DNA from: Methanomassiliicoccaceae archaeon
GTDB taxonomy: Archaea; Thermoplasmatota; Thermoplasmata; Methanomassiliicoccales; Methanomethylophilaceae
NCBI GenBank assembly: GCA_009778275.1
Contig: WRKC01000096.1
Location: 1 to 17,278, forward strand
DNA length: 17,278 nt
Reading direction: 5' to 3'
Both the position numbers and the translations under genes were made by a program. Of this stretch, positions 7,159 to 15,205 are shown piece after piece. The notes beneath the pieces were generated by a model. The model did no database searches. It was not told the origin of the DNA and saw nothing but the letters and a program-made list of their open reading frames with translations. Every line of letters begins with the position of its first letter. Position 1 is the first letter of the stretch.

Positions 7159-10100
7159 CTTTTTCGTACTAACACCCCCTTCTTCATTCCGAGCCACATC
7201 ATTGCGATGAACGCAAGTATGACGAGTGCGGTAAGCACCATTGTCGTCGGCGGTATCGGGCTCGGTCCGTCGAATATGTTGTTGCCTTTGGCGGTCATTT
7301 CCTCCGCTTCCATCACGGCGGGCTTCGCGCTCATGCTGAACGTGGCCGTGCTGCCTGAGACGATCACCCCTGCGCTGTTGGTCACCAGTGTCTGACCCGG
7401 CATTGTGACCTTCACATCTATGGTCGGGACCTCTATGTCGGATGAGTCCTTGCACATCAGTTTGATGTATATCACTGTGGAGCCGAATCCGCTGACGTTG
7501 AACTTGTTCGTTGCTTCTTTGGAGAATATCCAGCCTTCGTCCTTGTCGGAATAGACTATCCACCAGTTGCCGCTGCCTCCGCTTATGGTCGCCGTAACGG
7601 AGACCGTCTTGAGATAGCTGTCCTTGTTGGTGATCGTTACAGCGTACATGTATTCATTGCCGCTCACCGCATCGGCTGCCGCCCCGTCCGTTCCGCTTAT
7701 GTCCACATATGTATCGGTCGTGGTCACGGTCGAGCCGGAGGTGGGGAATGCGCTTCCGTCCACCACATATGTTCCGAGAACTGTGCCGTTGATCGACGTC
7801 ACTGTCACCGACAGGTCCTCGTTGCCGGCACCGACCGCAGCTGGGTCATAACGGCCGTCGATCTTGATCGTGCCCGTCTTACCTTCATCCACTGATATCG
7901 TATATGCCTTATCGAGTACCCATGCGGAACCCGCTGTCACGATGAATGTTGTATTGTAGCTGCCGGTGTTCTTCAGTGTGAGAGTGAACGACCCTACTCC
8001 GTCGATGAAACTGAAACCGCTTCCCGAGAGCTCCGTCAATGTATCGGTCGCGGCCGTTGTCGTTGCCGGGAAGCGTATCGTCGCTCCGTCAACCACTTCG
8101 CTTGCGGCCATCGTCACGGACCCGGCGTAGCTGTATTCCATATTGTTCATCTTCTGGCTCAGTTTAGCGTTGAGGGTCATCGGGCCGATCCCCGCAGGCA
8201 GTATGATATCAAATGCCCCGTCGGTTATCGGGAACGGTATCGTAACGCTTCCGTAGGTCACTGTGAGAGTTCCGTCCGCATTCACTCCCGTGAATCCTTT
8301 TATCTCTGCCTTATCGGCTTTGTTGGATAGATTCAAGGTCACCGGGGACGAAATATTGCTGACGGATGCGTACGCGATCTGTTCTGTGTCGCCTGTGCCG
8401 GATGTTGCCGTGAAATAGAAGCTCTTGCCTTTTTGGAGATAATAGGCATGCGAGTTGTCCGGGTCCACGAAGAAGGTCCCTCTCTCGTCATCGGTCGGCG
8501 TCACCGTTATTTCGTCCGTCGTCGATGCGATGAGATCTACCTTCACAACGTTGGTGGCCGATATGTTGAGAGAGCCGCTCTGCCCGGGGTAGATGTATAT
8601 CGTTCCGTTATAGTAGAAATTGGGGTTCCCTCTTATCTGCGCGGTGTACTGCCCGGGTATCACGTTCGTCAGGTTCGTGCCCTCATATGTCGTTGATGAG
8701 CTGTTGTAAAGCGTCAGTTTCACTGAAACGGTGTTCGTTACGTTGACGGTTTTCACATATGAACCTGTTGTCCCGCTCGCCGCGACGCTCCAAGTGTCTG
8801 AGGTGGTGCTCGTCCCGGCGGCGAGGTTCGAAGACTGGGCTTCCACATGGAATCTGGCCGTGTCGAATCCAGGCGACGTGATCGTTGCCGCATATCCCTG
8901 AGGTACTATGAATGTCGCCTTTCCAGAGGTGTCGGTCATTACCGTGATGAAGTATTCCGCATCTATGGTCATGGCCATCTTGACATCTACGAACGCTATC
9001 CCTCTTGAAGTGGGGGACGACATATTCGTCCTGTAGCTCAGAGTGACGGAGAGTTCGCGGGATTTTGATAGTTTGATCTCACCCAGGTCCGTGTGTCCGG
9101 AGACCGCTTGAGTGGATATCAATGCGCCTCCCGTTCCGTAGATGTACATTGTGTATGTGGCCGCAGGCAGCATGACATCGAATTTGCCGTCCTCGTCGGA
9201 CGTGAATATGAATGCCGCTCCGCTTGCCATTATGAACGAGACCTTGCCCGAGAAGGGGGCGCCGTCGCTGTCCTTCACTGTTCCTTTCACACTGTACCCG
9301 GCTGAGCTGGTGAGCGAAATGCTGCCGCCTGCCGTTACGCCGTAGTACACGCTGCTGCCGCTTGTTGCGTATGCAGTGTATGTGTTGTTCCCTCCGCCGC
9401 CCGTCGGTACGGCGAACGTATATGATGTGGAGGACGATGTGATGAACCCGAAGGACATTATGCTTACGAGACCTCCCGCTGGAGCCCCCGTCACGGTGAT
9501 GTTCTTTGAATCGTATACGACCAGCGATGCGCTTGAGCTTCCGCCGCTGGAGACCGTCGAGGTGGGGTTGGAGACAGACACTTTTCCTCCGGTTGCGTAC
9601 ACTGTGTACGTCGAAGGCACGACGAATATACTCGCCTGGCCGTCATCCACGATGCCCGTATATACGGCGCCCGTAGATCTGTCCTGAGCCGTGATGACCG
9701 TTCCATTGGGTGCTTTCCCGCCCACGTCCGTAGTGACCGTCACGTTTATCGTGCCGGAGGTCGCGGATATGCGATACCCGGTATTGGCGCCGATGTTGAC
9801 CGTGACGTTTCCAACGTTGATCGTGGTTCCCGTGGGTGAGAATACTGTGAGCTTGTAGACATCGGGTATGATATTGTTGAACACGAAGCTGCCGCCGACG
9901 ACCTCGGCCTGATAGCTCTTTCCTGACGCTGTGCCCTCCATAGACACATATGATTTCTCAGTGTACAACTTGAGGGGGTCGCTGTTCACGTAGACGCTTC
10001 CGGACAGGCTTGTCGCGGGTATGTTCAGACCGGCGCTGGACGATGTCATGTTCCAGCGCGTCTCGATTATCGATCCTGTCGCCAAGGTGTCGGTCCCTGA

Positions 10101-12845
10101 AGAGAACACCACATAGTATTCCGTGCCGACCGGCACGCATATTGTGTACATGCCTTCGTCGTTCGTGAACACAGTGGACTTCTTCACGTATCCGGTCATT
10201 CCGGTTGCGTCAAAGTCGATCTTTTCAAAGACGGAGACCTGTATGCCCTCCGCCCCGGCCGACCCGGAATCCGAAACGTAAGTGACTTTTCCGGAGACCT
10301 CGGTCGTCAGCGACGGGTCGTACTCCAGCATGACGACGCCGTTGACGAAGTTGATCATTCCGCCTTCCTTGTTCTGGAGCTTTATCGCTTCGAATGCGTT
10401 CATGTCCACCCATCCGTCGGATGAGCCCGTGGCGTTGCTGTCGGGATTGTAGAAAACATGCCAGTATGCCACCTTATAGTTGGGGAGCCCGTATCCGGGG
10501 TTCGCTTTTACCTTGCCGTCGCTCAGCGCAAGGGCGTTGAGATAATTGACGGATGAACTGTATCCCGCCTCTGCGGGGGACATTCCGATGAGCGCTTTCC
10601 AGAAGAAGGTCGAGTACATCTCATCAGTGTATGTGGCGTATCCCGAGTAACCATCGTAAGAGAAGAACTTGCTAGGGGCACCGTATCTGTCCAGAGAATA
10701 GCTTCCGAGATATGCGGCGGTCATGAAATATGAGTTGTCTCCGTAGTAGACCGGGAGCATCGCCCTGTCCACGGACACATATCTTATCGAGTTGCCGCTT
10801 ATGTTGCATATGTTGTTGTAAAGGTCATTGACCCTCGGCTCGGGTATCGTGCTTGTGATGTAATTGATAAGGACCATGTACAACGCATTTTCTTCAGTGA
10901 CCTTCTGGTCCACTCCTGCGTAGATCTCCACGTTGTTCCTGACCTCCTCAACGGCTGTGGACGGCTTATCCACATAGCCTTTGATGATGTTAAAGTTCAG
11001 TCCCGCATTTTTTATCGCTGACTCGAACGACGAGATGTTATTGGCGAGCATGAGACGTATCGCCATCGCCGCCGTTACTGCCGAACCGCTGTTTGCCAAT
11101 AAAATGGCCGACATTGCGGATGACCCGCCGCCCAGCGCATCCGTTACAGAATCGAACCCGCCTCCTGACACCGCATCCGTGGAATGGCCGAACCATGCCA
11201 CCAAAGCCCCGTCCTTATCTATGTCGTTGAATTCGTTCCACATCCTGTTGACTGAGTTCACATCGTCGGTCATTATCGTGTATCCGAGACCGCCGAGATA
11301 CCCGTCGCCTTCAGAGTTCGTCGGGATGCTGGCATCCACAGAATATATTATGTTGGGTGCTGCGACGAGAGCGACCAGGGCAATGACCGTTGCCAGAGGT
11401 ATCGGTTTGAGTGCTTTTCTGAGCGCGTGTTTTATTCCGTTGCCCCTCATGTCGGCAAAATAGCTCTTCAGGGCCGCGAACCTTATGATCATGAGTATCA
11501 TGGCCGACGATGCGACGGCAAAGCCCGCGCCCGCCAGCGCCGCATTTGACACTGAGTACCATCCCACACAGAACATGAGGATGATCCACCACATTGTGAA
11601 AGTGTATTTCCTTGAGTCCATCTTCCCCCTGTACTTGTACAGCATGTAGAGGAACATCACGAACGGCAGCCATAGTGTCACCCAGCCAAAGAATGCCGCC
11701 ATGGAGGATATGGATGTCCTTGATGCCACGGACGCAAGGTTGGCCGTCAGCTCATTGGTGTATACGGAGTTGCCGCCGATGACCGCTGAGAACAGATCGC
11801 CGGCAAAGAAGTACATGACCACAAGTACCGCCGCCGCGATGATGAATATCGCCGGGATCATCAGCACCCATGTCTTTCCCGTTGTTTTGGCAAAGAGGGC
11901 CGCTAGGGCGACTGACATTATCGCTGTTATGAACGGTCCGGAGAAGACCAGGTCCCACAGACCGGCTAGGATGTAATATGGTGCGGAGATCAACATCCCC
12001 ATCAATATGACGGCGGAGTAGATGCCGACCGTCGGCGAGACCGGTCTGGACCTTATGCGGTCGACCACCGCTTGGGCGGCCATGATGAACACCAGCACCA
12101 GAAGGATCATGCGGAACTGATTCCACGACAGCGCTATCATTGCGAACAATATTCCCGCTATGAGCAGATTCCAGAATACAGACCTGTCCTTGATCATTGC
12201 CCTGAATCCGCTTGGCTGGATCCTGTCGCAGTCGTCCAAGACCTTCAGCAGGAAGTATACCATGAACGCGAACAGGAACCCGGCGAATGCGTACTCTGTG
12301 CCGTTAGAGAAGACGGAGGTCATTACCATGAGCGCGAAGAATGCGTATAAGAGCGCTGCCAGGAGACCTATCTTCTCATCATCGAACATCTTCCTTCCGA
12401 TCAGGTACACGGGCCAGCATGTGAGGGCCGCGAATATCGGCGATGAGTATGCCAGCGTTCCGGCCACAGCGGTTCCCGTGGATACGCCGAATGCCGATAC
12501 GATCCCGGCCACTCCTGAAAGAAGGATGTCCATCAGCGGGGGGTAAATAACGCCGGACCCGTATGGATAGTTGAGAGCCGAATCAGTGAACGCGAACGAA
12601 CCGTTGAGGATGCTTTCCATGATATGAGCGTGACTCGATGCCCCTGTTCCGCCCGACAACGCGAAGTCGCTGCCGGCGGAAACACCATAAGCAAAAATGA
12701 ATCTGATGACGAAGGCCACGATCATGATCGCTAACAGTGCTATCAGGCGCCATTCTCTTTTGAACCATACTTCCTGACCGTCATCGGATGCCGGCAGGAA
12801 GCCCCCGTCTTTGGGTTTGGCTGACCTAGTTCCCAATTTGCGCAT
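7155..12845 (-). CDS. Giant STT3/AglB-like membrane protein with ~1000-residue beta-sandwich ectodomain
   Basis: The product has 1896 residues; archaeal AglB enzymes are usually about 600-1000. Residues 1-500 hold about 13 membrane helices of GT-C type, with the STT3 first loop (HAHIMESILN, LNYPYGSGVIYPPLMD). Residues 520-800 form the STT3 soluble core, with SIRYVSVDRAMLPVYY (686-701) and NYKVAYWHVFYN (789-800), both familiar from AglB. The acceptor motif WWDYG is replaced by WFGHS (551-555). GVVMLEYDP (836-844) leads to an ectodomain (850-1860) of repeated modules, each with a strand pair like FVVPSTYTVYATGG (about 900, 986, 1071, 1142, 1221, 1309, 1394, 1543), resembling carboxypeptidase-regulatory or PEGA folds. 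Two NEW3/CARDB-like domains follow (about 1610-1830). A proline linker and membrane helix (1868-1886) end in a basic tail. AglB ancestry is clear, but activity is uncertain. Confidence 0.88.
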   Translation of the reverse strand: MRKLGTRSAKPKDGGFLPASDDGQEVWFKREWRLIALLAIMIVAFVIRFIFAYGVSAGSDFALSGGTGASSHAHIMESILNGSFAFTDSALNYPYGSGVIYPPLMDILLSGVAGIVSAFGVSTGTAVAGTLAYSSPIFAALTCWPVYLIGRKMFDDEKIGLLAALLYAFFALMVMTSVFSNGTEYAFAGFLFAFMVYFLLKVLDDCDRIQPSGFRAMIKDRSVFWNLLIAGILFAMIALSWNQFRMILLVLVFIMAAQAVVDRIRSRPVSPTVGIYSAVILMGMLISAPYYILAGLWDLVFSGPFITAIMSVALAALFAKTTGKTWVLMIPAIFIIAAAVLVVMYFFAGDLFSAVIGGNSVYTNELTANLASVASRTSISSMAAFFGWVTLWLPFVMFLYMLYKYRGKMDSRKYTFTMWWIILMFCVGWYSVSNAALAGAGFAVASSAMILMIIRFAALKSYFADMRGNGIKHALRKALKPIPLATVIALVALVAAPNIIYSVDASIPTNSEGDGYLGGLGYTIMTDDVNSVNRMWNEFNDIDKDGALVAWFGHSTDAVSGGGFDSVTDALGGGSSAMSAILLANSGSAVTAAMAIRLMLANNISSFESAIKNAGLNFNIIKGYVDKPSTAVEEVRNNVEIYAGVDQKVTEENALYMVLINYITSTIPEPRVNDLYNNICNISGNSIRYVSVDRAMLPVYYGDNSYFMTAAYLGSYSLDRYGAPSKFFSYDGYSGYATYTDEMYSTFFWKALIGMSPAEAGYSSSVNYLNALALSDGKVKANPGYGLPNYKVAYWHVFYNPDSNATGSSDGWVDMNAFEAIKLQNKEGGMINFVNGVVMLEYDPSLTTEVSGKVTYVSDSGSAGAEGIQVSVFEKIDFDATGMTGYVKKSTVFTNDEGMYTICVPVGTEYYVVFSSGTDTLATGSIIETRWNMTSSSAGLNIPATSLSGSVYVNSDPLKLYTEKSYVSMEGTASGKSYQAEVVGGSFVFNNIIPDVYKLTVFSPTGTTINVGNVTVNIGANTGYRISATSGTINVTVTTDVGGKAPNGTVITAQDRSTGAVYTGIVDDGQASIFVVPSTYTVYATGGKVSVSNPTSTVSSGGSSSASLVVYDSKNITVTGAPAGGLVSIMSFGFITSSSTSYTFAVPTGGGGNNTYTAYATSGSSVYYGVTAGGSISLTSSAGYSVKGTVKDSDGAPFSGKVSFIMASGAAFIFTSDEDGKFDVMLPAATYTMYIYGTGGALISTQAVSGHTDLGEIKLSKSRELSVTLSYRTNMSSPTSRGIAFVDVKMAMTIDAEYFITVMTDTSGKATFIVPQGYAATITSPGFDTARFHVEAQSSNLAAGTSTTSDTWSVAASGTTGSYVKTVNVTNTVSVKLTLYNSSSTTYEGTNLTNVIPGQYTAQIRGNPNFYYNGTIYIYPGQSGSLNISATNVVKVDLIASTTDEITVTPTDDERGTFFVDPDNSHAYYLQKGKSFYFTATSGTGDTEQIAYASVSNISSPVTLNLSNKADKAEIKGFTGVNADGTLTVTYGSVTIPFPITDGAFDIILPAGIGPMTLNAKLSQKMNNMEYSYAGSVTMAASEVVDGATIRFPATTTAATDTLTELSGSGFSFIDGVGSFTLTLKNTGSYNTTFIVTAGSAWVLDKAYTISVDEGKTGTIKIDGRYDPAAVGAGNEDLSVTVTSINGTVLGTYVVDGSAFPTSGSTVTTTDTYVDISGTDGAAADAVSGNEYMYAVTITNKDSYLKTVSVTATISGGSGNWWIVYSDKDEGWIFSKEATNKFNVSGFGSTVIYIKLMCKDSSDIEVPTIDVKVTMPGQTLVTNSAGVIVSGSTATFSMSAKPAVMEAEEMTAKGNNIFDGPSPIPPTTMVLTALVILAFIAMMWLGMKKGVLVRKR

Positions 12846-12851
12846 TCTATA

Positions 12852-12857
12852 CTCTCC
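12852..12857 (-). promoter_or_regulatory. Shine-Dalgarno of the STT3-like gene
   Basis: The minus strand reads GGAGAG, 6 nt before the ATG at 12845. It supports this start, whose product begins with a basic, cytoplasmic N-terminal stretch before the first membrane helix at about residue 34. Confidence 0.6.
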
Positions 12858-12890
12858 GTTAAATGAAGTATTGGCTCATGCCTGACTGTC

Positions 12891-12898
12891 TATTTATA
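12891..12898 (-). promoter_or_regulatory. TATA box for the STT3-like/CARDB operon
   Basis: The minus strand reads TATAAATA, the best archaeal TATA match in the window. With the usual 25-27 nt spacing, transcription would start near 12868-12870 and give a 5' leader of about 23-25 nt containing the GGAGAG site. The 92-bp gap to pyrF therefore probably holds an independent promoter, so the glycosylation-like pair need not depend on pyrF transcription. Confidence 0.65.
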
Positions 12899-12937
12899 GA
12901 TTTACGGACAGGCGCGCGCGCTGGTTTTTGATAATAG

Positions 12938-13582
12938 TCACAGGAACGGTCTTATCTCTTTCGCAATGGAGCGTGCCGCGGATGCCGGATCGTCCGCACC
13001 GTAGACCGCCCTCCCCACAATGACGTAATCTGCGCCGGCGGATATGGCGGATGAGGCGTCTCCTCCCTGCGCACCCACTCCGGGGGAGAGTATCTTCAGG
13101 TCCCCCGCGATAGATCTGACCGCTCTGATCCGGTCCGGCCTGGTGGCCGGCGCTATGAATCCCGCCACGCCGCATCTCACACCCATCTCTGCCATTTCCT
13201 CCGCATGGGGTGCGGTGAACATCTCGCCTCCGGGATGGCTCATCTCCGTTACCGCATAGATCTCGGCCGTGCCTGCCGCCGATACGGCCTCTCTCAGGGA
13301 ATCCTCGCCGGTGAAAGCATGCACGATCACGCCCGATGCCCGTCTTGATACTGCTTCTTTCACAATTAGGCGTACCGTGTTCGGGATGTCCGCGACCTTT
13401 AGATCGCATATCACATCCGAAATCTCAGACATCTGGGTTATTATGTTCGGCCCTGCGGAGAGGATCAGCGGCCAGTTAATCTTGATCGCGTCCACCGTAT
13501 CGGAAACGGACCTTGCTACCTCCAAGGCCCTTTTCGCGTCTGTCTCGTCCAGCGCAATGATGAGTCCCGTGTCTCTCCTCAT
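12938..13582 (-). CDS. pyrF: Orotidine 5'-phosphate decarboxylase
   Basis: PyrF decarboxylates OMP to UMP, the last step of de novo pyrimidine synthesis. The product has 214 residues, the usual archaeal length for this TIM-barrel enzyme. ALDE (10-13) and DAIKINWPL (Lys 34) form the start of the site. The catalytic charge network is D60-K62-D65 in DLKVADIPNT. The phosphate-binding end is SPGVGAQGGD followed by VGRAVYG. All key residues are present. The gene is divergent from the radical SAM gene, with only 23 bp between start codons. No Shine-Dalgarno is visible; an AT-rich motif about 30 nt upstream suggests a leaderless or very short-leader mRNA. The STT3-like gene lies 92 bp downstream on the same strand but has its own TATA box. 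Confidence 0.95.
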   Translation of the reverse strand: MRRDTGLIIALDETDAKRALEVARSVSDTVDAIKINWPLILSAGPNIITQMSEISDVICDLKVADIPNTVRLIVKEAVSRRASGVIVHAFTGEDSLREAVSAAGTAEIYAVTEMSHPGGEMFTAPHAEEMAEMGVRCGVAGFIAPATRPDRIRAVRSIAGDLKILSPGVGAQGGDASSAISAGADYVIVGRAVYGADDPASAARSIAKEIRPFL

Positions 13583-13605
13583 GGTCGCAGTCTGCTAGCC
13601 ATCTA

Positions 13606-14706
13606 ATGTTTATTAAGACATCGCACCATCACATACCGATCGATTTGAAGATATACGAATACGGCTCGGCCTCCAACTGCTCCCTTCCCGAAGGGTGCAG
13701 ACACTGCGTGAACGGATCGAAGATGGTGCTTCTGATCACAGGCAGATGCGGTACGGACTGCTTCTATTGTCCCATCTCGCCCGAGAAGAAGGGAAAGGAC
13801 GTGATCTTCGCCAATGAAAGGAGGATATCCGACCTGAAGGACATGCTGGAGGAAGCCGTATCGATGGATGCCACCGGCACGGGTATAACCGGCGGGGACC
13901 CCCTCGTTGCGATGGACCGAACCCTTTCCGCGATAAAAATGCTTAAAGAGCGCTTCGGACCGGGCCACCACATTCATTTGTATACTTCGATGATCGACCT
14001 CGGCAAAGCGAAAGAGCTCTGCGACGCCGGCCTCGATGAGATAAGATTCCATCCTCCGCTGTCCGAATGGGACACAATGGACTTCGCGGAGATATCGCGG
14101 ATCATCTCGGAGACCTCTTTGGATGTGGGCATCGAAGTACCGGCCATACCTGGCAGCGAGGACAGGCTGGAGAGGCTCGCCTTATCCGCTTCCGAGGCGG
14201 GCGTGGGTTTCATCAACATCAACGAGTTCGAGTTCTCAGAGAGCAACTGGAACATGATGGAGGAGATGGGCTACAAAATGAAGGACGACCTTTCCTCAGC
14301 GGTCGCCGGCTCTGAGGAGATGGTGAAGGACCTGATGAAAAAATATCCAAAGTGCCCAATACATTTCTGCTCGTCCGCTTTCAAGGACGGGGTCCAGCTG
14401 AGAAAGAGACTGATCAGAAGGGCAAATGTCATTGCCAAGAAGCACGACATCGTTACCGGCGACGGCACGCTGCTGAAAGGTATCGTTTACGCCGACGACC
14501 TGAAAGAAGCGACCGCGGCCCTTTTTGAACTGAAGGTGCCGAAGGATCTGATCTTGGTCGACGAAGAGAGGAAAAGGATAGAGGTCGCGTCGTGGAAGCT
14601 TAGGAAAATATCGAAAAAACTGCCTTACAACTCATACATAATAGAAGAATATCCCACGTTCGACCGCATGGAGGTCGAGAGGATGCCCTTGCGCCGCAGG
14701 GAATGA
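13606..14706 (+). CDS. Radical SAM protein of the COG2108 type, function unknown
   Basis: The 366-residue product carries the radical SAM cluster motif C48-x3-C52-x2-C55 (CGTDCFYCP), followed by GTGITGGDPL, the SAM-binding GGE-like motif, here GGD. The N-terminus has extra cysteines (C25, C31, C34 in NCSLPEGCRHC) that might bind another metal. GSKMVLLITGRC, HHIHLYTSM and ININEFEFSESN match what I recall of archaeal COG2108 proteins, described as related to pyruvate formate-lyase activating enzyme. The substrate is unknown. The C-terminal region (about 265-366) has no recognised domain. ATG 13606 is the only in-frame start before the conserved N-terminal cysteines, but no Shine-Dalgarno or plus-strand TATA box is clear. 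It is divergent from pyrF and convergent with nusA. Confidence 0.85.
   Translation: MFIKTSHHHIPIDLKIYEYGSASNCSLPEGCRHCVNGSKMVLLITGRCGTDCFYCPISPEKKGKDVIFANERRISDLKDMLEEAVSMDATGTGITGGDPLVAMDRTLSAIKMLKERFGPGHHIHLYTSMIDLGKAKELCDAGLDEIRFHPPLSEWDTMDFAEISRIISETSLDVGIEVPAIPGSEDRLERLALSASEAGVGFININEFEFSESNWNMMEEMGYKMKDDLSSAVAGSEEMVKDLMKKYPKCPIHFCSSAFKDGVQLRKRLIRRANVIAKKHDIVTGDGTLLKGIVYADDLKEATAALFELKVPKDLILVDEERKRIEVASWKLRKISKKLPYNSYIIEEYPTFDRMEVERMPLRRRE
13609..13616 (-). promoter_or_regulatory. Probable pyrF TATA box inside the divergent radical SAM gene
   Basis: The minus strand reads TTAATAAA, centred about 30 nt before the pyrF ATG. It lies within codons 2-4 of the divergent radical SAM gene if that gene starts at 13606. 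The expected start of transcription is about 4 nt before the pyrF ATG. Support is motif and spacing only. Confidence 0.45.
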
Positions 14707-14771
14707 CCGATACAGTATGAAAATTGGATAAGGCGTTTGAAGAAGTTTCTCACACCGGTCGGGGGAGTCGT
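14707..14771. other. Convergent intergenic region between radical SAM gene and nusA
   Basis: These 65 bp separate two converging genes. T-rich tracts suitable for archaeal termination occur on each side (GAAGTTTCTC on plus, CCAATTTTCAT on minus). I see no convincing hairpin and no gene. Confidence 0.4.
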
Positions 14772-15200
14772 TCAGTCAACGCTGATGCTCTGGATCTCGT
14801 GATGTCTGTTCACAATGTCCCTCGCAATGCGCAGATTCTTTCCGGCCTTGCCGATCGCACGCCCCTTGAGCTTGGGGTCAACTGTGATCGTGGCATGGGT
14901 GATGTTCCCGCGTTGTTCGATAACGACCTTCTGAGGGCAGTATATATGGAACACATTCTTCACAAACTGCTCAGGATCCTCCGAGTACTCCACTACTTGG
15001 ATGTTCTTGCCGGTCTTCTCCTTGAGTTTTATGACATGCTCCCCTTTCTTCCCCACGGCGATGTTCCCTTGCCCTTTCTCGACCACGAACACCAATTTAT
15101 CGTCGGCGTCCATGCAGTCAATGGGGCTTGCTTTGGTTATGGCCGAGAACAACGCAATGTATCTGAGTGTGTCCTCATTTAGTACGATATCCGTTGACAT
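14772..15200 (-). CDS. nusA: Archaeal NusA-like transcription factor (KH domains)
   Basis: This is the short archaeal NusA, consisting only of the two KH RNA-binding domains and lacking the polymerase-binding N-terminal domain of bacterial NusA. From ATG 15200 it has 142 residues. The KH loops are GKKG (50-53) and GKAG (117-120). CPQKVVI and HATITVDPKLKGRAIG are family signatures. A GTG at 15209 overlaps the rpl30e stop (GTGA) and would add three residues. I prefer the ATG because the family normally begins just before this ...LNEDTLRYIALF segment. It is the last gene of the rpoA1-rpoA2-rpl30e-nusA series. In many archaea rps12 and rps7 follow, but here a converging radical SAM gene does. Confidence 0.93.
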   Translation of the reverse strand: MSTDIVLNEDTLRYIALFSAITKASPIDCMDADDKLVFVVEKGQGNIAVGKKGEHVIKLKEKTGKNIQVVEYSEDPEQFVKNVFHIYCPQKVVIEQRGNITHATITVDPKLKGRAIGKAGKNLRIARDIVNRHHEIQSISVD

Positions 15201-15205
15201 GGCTC

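Noticed and set aside
7159..7563. A long in-frame N-terminal extension of the CARDB gene that overlaps the STT3-like 3' end.
   Set aside because: The translated stretch is low in hydrophobic residues and rich in Arg/His/Gln, as in frame shadows. The signal segment starts at ATG 7158, which overlaps the upstream stop by 4 bp.
9376..9687. Plus-strand open frame of 103 codons inside the STT3-like gene.
   Set aside because: It is the reverse reading of Gly/Ser/Thr/Val-rich codons, with no start signal and no recognisable domain.
8000..12000. Possible DNA-level tandem repeats or CRISPR-like structure in the long beta-rich part of the STT3-like gene.
   Set aside because: The repetition is at protein-pattern level only. 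I saw no direct DNA repeats of constant length or spacing.
12908..12922. Alternating GC tract (GCGCGCGCGC) downstream of pyrF as a terminator or Z-DNA element.
   Set aside because: The inverted repeat has mismatches and no room for a loop, and no T-tract follows on the minus strand. It is too short to claim more.
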